A stretch of 64,000 nucleotides of DNA. Origin: Imperialibacter sp. EC-SDR9 (GTDB lineage: Bacteria; Bacteroidota; Bacteroidia; Cytophagales; Cyclobacteriaceae). The first letter of the stretch is position 1; the number at the start of each line of letters is the position of its first letter. The stretch is taken from positions 62,001 through 126,000 of the forward strand of contig NZ_LR701578.1 of NCBI RefSeq assembly GCF_902498805.1, written 5' to 3'. This document shows, piece after piece, positions 18,236 through 25,375 of the stretch. The notes under the pieces were generated by a model that was not told where the DNA came from, ran no database searches, and saw only the letters and a list, made by a program, of their open reading frames with translations. Position numbers and translations under genes: made by a program.

Positions 18236-19398
18236 GAATAATCACCCTGGCCATACTGATATTTTTCGTGAGTGTTGGCTGCCTCGAAAGATTCGAGCCA
18301 CAAGGAACGACGTTGACCAACCTATTGGTGGTGGAAGGGCAGCTTACAACTGGTTCGGAGGGCAACACAATCAAACTCTCCAGAACCCGGGCCATAGGCA
18401 TGAAAGACATGGTACCAGAGCAAAATGCCATAGTGAAAGTGACAGATGGCCAATCAAACGACTACCTTTTTAAGGAAATGCTACCAGGTACATATTACAG
18501 CCCGGCGGCAGATTTGACAGCAAAGGTGGGAGAAAAATATGTGCTCGATATTGTAACCGCCGGAGGCAGTCACTATCAATCCAGCCCGGTTATACTTAAG
18601 CAAACTCCCCCAATTGAAAAAGTCTATTACAGCAGTGAAACCAGACTGACTGACGACGGGAGAGCGCTGTCAGGCATTGCCATTTACCTCGATGCGTTCG
18701 ACGAGAATAACAACACCAACTACTACCGCTGGGAATGGACAGAAAATTGGGAAATTCAAATGCCTGTTAACTCAAAATTCGACTTCCAAGTCGACAAAGA
18801 CACAGTCGGAATGGGCTATCCCATACCCAAAATTCTGCCGGTGAATATTTGCTACAACTCCGACACCTCCAGCAGAATAATGGTGGCCAGCACCAAAACC
18901 CTCTCAGAAGACCGTGTAAAAAAGTATGAGATCAATTTTACCAGCACCAAAGGATTCAAACTAAAGAGCCTCTACGGTATTATAGTAAAACAATATGCTC
19001 TTGACGAAGCGGGTTACAAATACTGGGAGGCCTTAAGGGCAAGCAGCGAAGGGGTAGGCACCTTATTTGACCCACAGCCTTATGAACTTACTGGGAATGT
19101 TTTTAATACAAGTGATGGCAACGAGCCGGTACTGGGCTATTTTGATGCCAGCACGGTGTCAGTTAATTCGCTGGTAGTCATCCGTGACCAACTTGATTCC
19201 CTCGTCTATCCTCTGGAGCAATGTTTTGAAGAGAAAGACACAGTGCCTTACAGGCTTGTACAAGACTACCTGCAGGCTGGCTACTTAATAGATACCACAG
19301 GTCTGTTTGGCACCACTTACGTAATAATGGCACCCGTAGATTGTAGCGACTGCAGACTCTACGGGTCGCTGGAGCGCCCAAAATTCAGACCTGATTGA
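18232..19398 (+). CDS. DUF4249 family lipoprotein, paralog 1 of 6
   Basis: 388 residues; lipobox SVGCLERFEP (Cys17), so a lipoprotein with acidic residues next to the lipid Cys. The DUF4249 pattern follows: LLVVEGQLTTG, a first beta domain, PPIEKVYYSSE, YYRWEWTENWEI, CYNSDTSSRI, the block GTLFDPQPYELTGNVFNTSD, and the C-terminal CSDCRLYGSLERPKF. Starts by a 4-base overlap with the macroglobulin-like gene. Function unknown; position beside a TonB-dependent receptor suggests a surface or periplasmic partner for uptake. Confidence 0.88.
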   Translation: MRIITLAILIFFVSVGCLERFEPQGTTLTNLLVVEGQLTTGSEGNTIKLSRTRAIGMKDMVPEQNAIVKVTDGQSNDYLFKEMLPGTYYSPAADLTAKVGEKYVLDIVTAGGSHYQSSPVILKQTPPIEKVYYSSETRLTDDGRALSGIAIYLDAFDENNNTNYYRWEWTENWEIQMPVNSKFDFQVDKDTVGMGYPIPKILPVNICYNSDTSSRIMVASTKTLSEDRVKKYEINFTSTKGFKLKSLYGIIVKQYALDEAGYKYWEALRASSEGVGTLFDPQPYELTGNVFNTSDGNEPVLGYFDASTVSVNSLVVIRDQLDSLVYPLEQCFEEKDTVPYRLVQDYLQAGYLIDTTGLFGTTYVIMAPVDCSDCRLYGSLERPKFRPD

Positions 19399-19401
19399 CA
19401 A

Positions 19402-20625
19402 TTGGCCGAATTATGTAACATATCGTCCCAAGACTTCTTTGTTAAAGGTAAAAATCTCTTCAGAGTGACGTTCACCCTTTTGATAGGGTTCGACCTCGTT
19501 GGATGCACCGAGCCTTTTACTCCAGAGTCCAAAGCTTACAAAGGTGTTCTTGTAGTTGACGGGTTTGTATCAGACGCAGAAGCTCGGTCAACTATAAAAC
19601 TGACACGCAGCTCCCCTATCGACGTTGCCATTCCTACCCCGGAATCAAACGCCATTGTATCGGTAATAGATAAACAGGGGACAAGTTTCGAGTTTGAAGA
19701 AACCTTACCTGGCATTTACCAGTGCATAGCGGCAGGTTTTAAGGGTGTGGTCGGACAAGTCTATTCGCTCGACATTTTAACTGGCAACAGCAATCACTAT
19801 CAGTCAAGGCCGGTTACACTAAAAAAATCACCGCCTATAGATAGTGTTTATTTCGAACCCTCTGTCAGGCTGTCAGATATTGACGGAGATACAATTACGG
19901 GAGCAGCCATATTTATTGACACACATGACGACACAAATTCCACGAAATATTACCGATGGGAATGGGAGGAAGACTGGGAAATAAGAGTACCCTACCCCAA
20001 CACATACGACTGGATCACCTACGAGGACGGCAAATTTGGGTTTCCAAAAGAAAATGGAAATCAGATCGGCCTTTGTTACAACCATGAAGTAGGCAGAAAC
20101 ATCCATATTGCCACTACCAATCAGCTGTCAAGCGACCAGGTAAGCAAGTTGGAGCTCAACTATGTCACAACCAGCGATGGCTATAAGCTAAGGTCTCTTT
20201 ATAGCATTTTAGTACGGCAATATGCTCTTGATGAAGCAGCTTTCTTGTATTGGTCGGAGCTCGAAAAGACCTCTGAAACACTGGGTACTTTGTTTGATCC
20301 CCAGCCCTATGAATTGCGAGGAAACGTTTTTAACACTGACGACCCCGACGAAACCGTTCTGGGCTATTTTGGTGCCAGCACGGTTGAAGAGAAGCGCCTC
20401 TACATTACCCGTGAACAGCTTAAGGACATCAAATACCCAACCAACCCCTGTGGACAGGATCTGCTTGAGGTTGAATACAGGTATGTGTACGACCATTTGG
20501 AAGCCGGCTACGTTATTGCTTACCTCGGCGACTACGGGGCTATCTCCCTGTATATGGCACCGAAAGATTGTTGCGACTGCAGATTTCATGGCGTATTGGA
20601 GAAACCTGACTTCTGGCCGCAATGA
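19402..20625 (+). CDS. DUF4249 family lipoprotein, paralog 2 of 6
   Basis: 407 residues from a TTG at 19402, three bases after the previous stop; there is no in-frame ATG ahead of the lipobox (FDLVGCTEPFTPE), so a TTG or other weak start must be used and the exact N-terminus is uncertain. Core blocks: PPIDSVYFEPSVRLSDIDGD, YYRWEWEEDWEIRVPYPNTY, CYNHEVGRN, LYSILVRQYALDEAAFLYW, GTLFDPQPYELRGNVFNTDD and CCDCRFHGVLEKPDFWPQ. Closest by eye to paralog 3, with which it shares the C-terminal CCDCRFHGVLEKPDFWP. Confidence 0.87.
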   Translation: MAELCNISSQDFFVKGKNLFRVTFTLLIGFDLVGCTEPFTPESKAYKGVLVVDGFVSDAEARSTIKLTRSSPIDVAIPTPESNAIVSVIDKQGTSFEFEETLPGIYQCIAAGFKGVVGQVYSLDILTGNSNHYQSRPVTLKKSPPIDSVYFEPSVRLSDIDGDTITGAAIFIDTHDDTNSTKYYRWEWEEDWEIRVPYPNTYDWITYEDGKFGFPKENGNQIGLCYNHEVGRNIHIATTNQLSSDQVSKLELNYVTTSDGYKLRSLYSILVRQYALDEAAFLYWSELEKTSETLGTLFDPQPYELRGNVFNTDDPDETVLGYFGASTVEEKRLYITREQLKDIKYPTNPCGQDLLEVEYRYVYDHLEAGYVIAYLGDYGAISLYMAPKDCCDCRFHGVLEKPDFWPQ

Positions 20626-21830
20626 GAGCACTTATAAAACCAACAAAGATTTATTTCGGCACCATCGTCCTTTGTTCCATTGGGCTGGGTACGAGTTGCA
20701 TTGAGCTTATTTCACCGGAGACCTCAACAGCTCCTAGAGCGCTGGTAGTTGAAGGGTCGGTGTCCGACGAAGTTGGCCCTTACACGGTTAAACTGACTCG
20801 CAGTAACCCGATTGGTACTTACTCACCAACGCCCGAAGTAGGAGCGACAGTGTCAGTAAGGGTTGAGCACGGTGCCGAATATCTTTTTGCAGAAGACTCG
20901 CCAGGCGTCTACCTGAGCAATCCTGCCAACTTCACTGGCACCGCCGGTGCCAGGTATACGCTCCAAATCGTCACTGCTGATGGCAGAAAATACGAATCAG
21001 ACGCCATTGAATTAAAAAAAGTGCCGACCATTGATAGCGTTTATTTTGAAGCCTCAACCCGGCTTGCTGATGTAACAGGCGATACCATCACAGGGGTAGA
21101 AATATTGCTGGATACTCACGACTCTTCAAATGCTACCACATATTATCGCTGGGAGTGGGAAGAGGTCTGGGAGATTAAAGTACCTTACCCAAACACCTAT
21201 GATTGGGTGGTGTGGCCCGTTTTAATCCCAACGGCCGAACGTTTCGGTTACGAAGTTCCCAATAACCGGCATGTGGAGAGATGTTACAACTCCACACGGT
21301 CGAATGGCCTGCTCCTCAGTTCTTCGCTTGGGCTGGCGCAAGATCGTATCAGCAAATACGAACTTACCTACGTTAGCACGGAAGGCTACAAATTGAATTC
21401 TTTGTATAGTATACAGGTAAGGCAATATGCCCTTGATGAAAAGGAGCATCACTACTGGTCGGAGCTGAAGAAGCTGTCAGAATCGTTGGGAACACTATTT
21501 GATCCACAACCGTACGACCTCCGTGGGAACATGCATAGTGTAAATGATCCCGCCGAGTCCGTGCTAGGCTACTTCAGCGCAAGTGCCATCTCAAAAAAAA
21601 GATTGTACATCAATCGATCCGAACTTCTTGATATCAAATTCCCCTACAGCGTATGCGCTCAGGAGCTCGCTTATGTTGAAAATAAATACGTTCAAAACTA
21701 TATAGAAGCTGGGTATCTGATTGCGGCATTAGGTGATTATGGCTCGGGGCATTACTACCTGGCTCCGGCTGAATGTTGCGACTGTAGATTTCATGGCGTA
21801 TTGGAGAAACCTGACTTTTGGCCATTATGA
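20622..21830 (+). CDS. DUF4249 family lipoprotein, paralog 3 of 6
   Basis: 402 residues, ATG overlapping the previous stop (ATGA). Signal with GLGTSCIELISPE, then LVVEGSVSDEVGPYTVKLTR, TIDSVYFEASTRLADVTGD, YYRWEWEEVWEIKVPYPNTY, CYNSTRSNG, QVRQYALDEKEHHYWSELKK, GTLFDPQPYDLRGNMHSVND and CCDCRFHGVLEKPDFWPL. The high similarity to paralog 2, including VPYPNTYDW, points to a local duplication. Confidence 0.88.
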   Translation: MRALIKPTKIYFGTIVLCSIGLGTSCIELISPETSTAPRALVVEGSVSDEVGPYTVKLTRSNPIGTYSPTPEVGATVSVRVEHGAEYLFAEDSPGVYLSNPANFTGTAGARYTLQIVTADGRKYESDAIELKKVPTIDSVYFEASTRLADVTGDTITGVEILLDTHDSSNATTYYRWEWEEVWEIKVPYPNTYDWVVWPVLIPTAERFGYEVPNNRHVERCYNSTRSNGLLLSSSLGLAQDRISKYELTYVSTEGYKLNSLYSIQVRQYALDEKEHHYWSELKKLSESLGTLFDPQPYDLRGNMHSVNDPAESVLGYFSASAISKKRLYINRSELLDIKFPYSVCAQELAYVENKYVQNYIEAGYLIAALGDYGSGHYYLAPAECCDCRFHGVLEKPDFWPL

Positions 21831-22900
21831 GCGAAGCGATTGTTTCAGCGTATATCTCCAGAAAGCTAGCACTGGTTTTACCCATCGTTTTCATTTTCGA
21901 AGGTTGCATCGAACCATTTGACGGGAAGTCGACTGACTATGAAAACTCGCTGGTAGTAGACGCCGCCATATTCGACACGCCTGGCCCCTATCAGGTGCTC
22001 CTTTCTAGGAGCAGGCCTTTCGGCACCGCAAACTCTTTACCTCAGACTGGCGCCTCAGTTTGTGTGACTACCCTTGAGGGCGCATGTTATCCATTTAAAG
22101 AAGTGGCTCCGGGCAAATATCTTAGCGACTCGGCAGAATGGCGAGGGCAGCCAGGCACTACTTACAAGCTGGAAATTGACGTAAATGGCATTCATTTTGA
22201 GTCCTCCGAGGAACTCCTGCGAAGCACGCCGGCCATAGATAGCGTCTACTATGAGCTGGAGGAGAGATATACTGACGCTGAAGAAGTGTTGTCGGGAATA
22301 GCCTTATTTGTCGACACACATGACGAAAACAACTCGACCAGATTCTATAAATGGACGTCTATTGAAAGCTGGGAAATAAAAATAGAATATCCTATCCATT
22401 TCAATCTATGGAAATGCTACGATTCCGACACGTCCAAAATTATTCAAATTGCCACCACCCGTGGGTTATCGAAAAATGTAGTAAGCAGGCATGAACTAAA
22501 TTATGTAAGCACGGAAGGATTCCGGCTTGGCTCTTATTATAGCCTGCTGGTACGACAGTCAGCCATCGACCAAAAAGCCTATAAATATTGGTCGGAGATC
22601 AAACAGTCCAACGAAATGGCTGGCTCCTTGTTTGACATCCAGCATTACCCGATCAGGGGAAATATTCACAATACGTCGGACGCAGGGGAGGTGGTTTTAG
22701 GGTATTTCGAGGTGTTGTCGATACAGGACAAGCGAATCTTTATTTCCAGAAGAGATGTCAAAGATCTCAACTTTCCTCTGCCTTCGTGCTATAGTGTGTG
22801 GGATGGCCCTCCACCAGACCCACGATTTTTGCCCAGGCGATGCACAGATTGCACCTATCATGGCGGATCATTAAATAAACCTGACTTTTGGCCTAACTAA
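21827..22900 (+). CDS. DUF4249 family lipoprotein, paralog 4 of 6 (most divergent)
   Basis: 357 residues from ATG at 21827, overlapping the previous stop (ATGA); an upstream TTG at 21818 is possible but unneeded. Lipobox FIFEGCIEPFDGK. It keeps AIDSVYYELEERYTD, DTHDENNSTRFYKWTSIESW, KCYDSDTSK, NYVSTEGFRLGSYYSLLVRQ, GSLFDIQHYPIRGNIHN and CTDCTYHGGSLNKPDFWPN. It is the shortest paralog and departs from the others in the WEW block (KWTSIESWEI) and in having Thr instead of Arg in the C-terminal CxDC motif. It may bind something different. Confidence 0.86.
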   Translation: MSEAIVSAYISRKLALVLPIVFIFEGCIEPFDGKSTDYENSLVVDAAIFDTPGPYQVLLSRSRPFGTANSLPQTGASVCVTTLEGACYPFKEVAPGKYLSDSAEWRGQPGTTYKLEIDVNGIHFESSEELLRSTPAIDSVYYELEERYTDAEEVLSGIALFVDTHDENNSTRFYKWTSIESWEIKIEYPIHFNLWKCYDSDTSKIIQIATTRGLSKNVVSRHELNYVSTEGFRLGSYYSLLVRQSAIDQKAYKYWSEIKQSNEMAGSLFDIQHYPIRGNIHNTSDAGEVVLGYFEVLSIQDKRIFISRRDVKDLNFPLPSCYSVWDGPPPDPRFLPRRCTDCTYHGGSLNKPDFWPN

Positions 22901-22918
22901 TCTATTTAAATAAAAAAA

Positions 22919-24112
22919 TTGAAAAACCTCAACCCACGCCCCTTCAAAAACTGGCTTCTGACAAGCGGCCGAAACACACTTATTCTGCTCCTTCTTGGTA
23001 GTTGCATTGAACAGTTCGACCCAAAAGTAATTGCCTACCAAAGCGTATTGGTAGTAGATGGTTACCTCTCCGATAAAGCTGAGCCCTACAGGATTACTTT
23101 GTCACGGTCGAGGGCCCTAAATAATGAAGAGTTTCTTCCTGAGCTTGGCGCCAGTGTGTCGATTATCGGAAGTGAAGGCGAAACATATCACCTGGTCGAA
23201 GGCGATTCCGGCCGATATGTGAGTAACCCCACCGAGTTTGTGGCCTTGACAGGGCAGGCCTACACACTTGACATTATAACAGGCAACGGAAATCACTATC
23301 AATCTGATCCTGTAACGGTAAAAGTGACTCCTCCTATCGACAGCGTGTATTTCAGAAGAGAGCGTCGCATTGACGACGACGGCTTTGAAATGGATGGAAT
23401 CAAAATATTGGTCGACGCTCATGATGCCACTGGAGGGACACGCTACTACAGGTATGAGTGGAAGGAAACTTATGAAATTTCGCTGGCATACGCTGCACCC
23501 TGGGATTATGACTCTATGGCGCCTGACCCCAGGTTCCCAATAAAGCCTATTGCTGTCTTTGCGGGAAATTGCTATAACTCCCGACGGGGAAACTCCATTC
23601 TTACAGTGAGCACCAACCAGCTATCAGAAGACAAGGTAAGTGAGTTCGAAATTAACTATGTGAGCACGGCCGACTATAAGCTAAGAAAAAGATACAGCAT
23701 ACTGGTTGAGCAATTTGCACTGGATGAGGATGCATTCCACTACTGGTCTGAGCTCCAAAAAAATTCCGAGAACCTTGGGACACTATTTGATCCACTGCCG
23801 TATGAGCTCCGTGGAAATGTTAGAAATTTGGACGACCCTGATGAGGTCATAGTTGGTTATTTTGATGCGGCGCAGTCTTCACAAATGAGGTTGTTTGTTG
23901 ACGGAATTCAATTAAGAGATTTATCGTTTCCGTCCACCGGTTGTCCGAACTCGCTTGATACGGTGGCCCTTCAGGACATCCCTCTCAATTTGCAAAGGAA
24001 TTACCTTATATCTGTATTAGGGCCTTACCCGGTTGAATATGTTCTAATGGCTCCCAGGCGGTGTGCCGATTGTAGAGTCTATGGGTCGTTAGAGAAGCCG
24101 GACTTTTGGTAA
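22919..24112 (+). CDS. DUF4249 family lipoprotein, paralog 5 of 6
   Basis: 397 residues from TTG at 22919, 18 bases after the previous stop; no ATG is available before the signal. Lipobox LLLLGSCIEQFDPK. Core: LVVDGYLSDKAEPYRITLSR, PPIDSVYFRRERRID, YYRYEWKETYEISLAYAAPW, NCYNSRRGNS, KRYSILVEQFALDEDAFHYW, GTLFDPLPYELRGNVRNLDD and CADCRVYGSLEKPDFW, where the protein ends. Same operon as its neighbours. Confidence 0.86.
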   Translation: MKNLNPRPFKNWLLTSGRNTLILLLLGSCIEQFDPKVIAYQSVLVVDGYLSDKAEPYRITLSRSRALNNEEFLPELGASVSIIGSEGETYHLVEGDSGRYVSNPTEFVALTGQAYTLDIITGNGNHYQSDPVTVKVTPPIDSVYFRRERRIDDDGFEMDGIKILVDAHDATGGTRYYRYEWKETYEISLAYAAPWDYDSMAPDPRFPIKPIAVFAGNCYNSRRGNSILTVSTNQLSEDKVSEFEINYVSTADYKLRKRYSILVEQFALDEDAFHYWSELQKNSENLGTLFDPLPYELRGNVRNLDDPDEVIVGYFDAAQSSQMRLFVDGIQLRDLSFPSTGCPNSLDTVALQDIPLNLQRNYLISVLGPYPVEYVLMAPRRCADCRVYGSLEKPDFW

Positions 24113-24131
24113 ATGATAAACACGTTCAACG

Positions 24132-25301
24132 TTGAAAGGAAACACTTTTTTAATCAGCCTTCTTATTCTCACATTGTTGGGCTGTGTAGAACCTTTTGAG
24201 CCAGAAACAGGAGACTTTGAAAGTGTGCTGGTAGTGGAGGGAAACATCTCTGACGCTCATGAGCCCTACCTCATTACTGTAAGCAGAACTGCCCCACTAG
24301 GTGCCACAGGAGCAGTTCCTGTAAGTAATGCCGCTGTACGGGTAAAAGACGAAGAAGGCGCCGCTTTTGACTTTGCTGAAATTGCAGCAGGTAAGTATCA
24401 AAGCAACCCACTTGATTTTATTGGATGCGCTGGAAAAAACTACTCCTTAAGTATTGTCACTGCATCCAATCAAAAATATGAGTCGGAAATGGTCACTTTG
24501 AAACCTTCGCCTCCTATTGACAGCGTTTATTTTGAAAGAGACATCCGCCTGACTGATGCTGGAGATACGCTCGATGGTGTAAGAATTATGGTGGACACAC
24601 ATGACCCGCAAGCGAGGTCAAGGTACTATAGGTATTCCTGGCTAGAAACCTACGAAGTTCGCCCGTATTACCCCTCCTACTATGAATGGGATTTTGCAGT
24701 AAACCCTCCAGAATTTGTTCGTCGCAATCCTGAAATCAATCTTTGCTTCAAAACTGACACCTCAGGTCAGGTGCTCGTAACATCCACCGCCAATCTAACA
24801 GAAGATCGGGTAAGTCAGTTCGAGGTAAATTACGTAAGCACCGAGTCGTTCCGGCTCAAATCACTCTACAGCATCCTTGTAAGGCAGCAGACCCTAAGCG
24901 AGGATGGCTTTAGATATTGGAATGAGGTAAGGAAAACCACAGAAAGCCTGGGCACTCTCTTCGACCCTCAACCGTATCAGTTGGTGGGAAACATAAAGAA
25001 TATTGACAATCCTGACGAGCCAGTATTAGGTTATTTTGATGCCAGCGCTGTGTCCCAAAAAAGAATCTATATTAGCAGAGACGAAGTCAGGCATTTAACA
25101 TACCCTTTTGAGTCTTGCATCCTTGAGACAAAGTCATTTACCCCTCGGGAAGAGGGTGATGTGTTCAAGGATGAATTCAACCTTTTCATACAGTGGGGTT
25201 ACATGATCGTTGATGCAGAAGGCCTACTATGGGCACCACCGGAATGTGCCGACTGCCGCCTTTACGGTACGCTTACCAAGCCTGATTTCTGGCCTCGCTA
25301 A
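24132..25301 (+). CDS. DUF4249 family lipoprotein, paralog 6 of 6
   Basis: 389 residues from TTG at 24132. Lipobox LTLLGCVEPFEPE. Core: VLVVEGNISDAHEPYLITVS, PPIDSVYFERDIRLTDAGD, YYRYSWLETYEVRPYYPSYY, LCFKTDTSGQ (Phe replaces Tyr after the conserved Cys), LYSILVRQQTLSEDGFRYW, GTLFDPQPYQLVGNIKNID and CADCRLYGTLTKPDFWPR. Last member of the array; the S9 peptidase gene begins 74 bases later and may or may not be co-transcribed. Confidence 0.87.
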   Translation: MKGNTFLISLLILTLLGCVEPFEPETGDFESVLVVEGNISDAHEPYLITVSRTAPLGATGAVPVSNAAVRVKDEEGAAFDFAEIAAGKYQSNPLDFIGCAGKNYSLSIVTASNQKYESEMVTLKPSPPIDSVYFERDIRLTDAGDTLDGVRIMVDTHDPQARSRYYRYSWLETYEVRPYYPSYYEWDFAVNPPEFVRRNPEINLCFKTDTSGQVLVTSTANLTEDRVSQFEVNYVSTESFRLKSLYSILVRQQTLSEDGFRYWNEVRKTTESLGTLFDPQPYQLVGNIKNIDNPDEPVLGYFDASAVSQKRIYISRDEVRHLTYPFESCILETKSFTPREEGDVFKDEFNLFIQWGYMIVDAEGLLWAPPECADCRLYGTLTKPDFWPR

Positions 25302-25375
25302 CCACCGCAAAAATTTCTTTGCCGAATTTCGGGCGCAATTAGTAATTTCCTACCCTCAATTAACCCAACCTGAAA

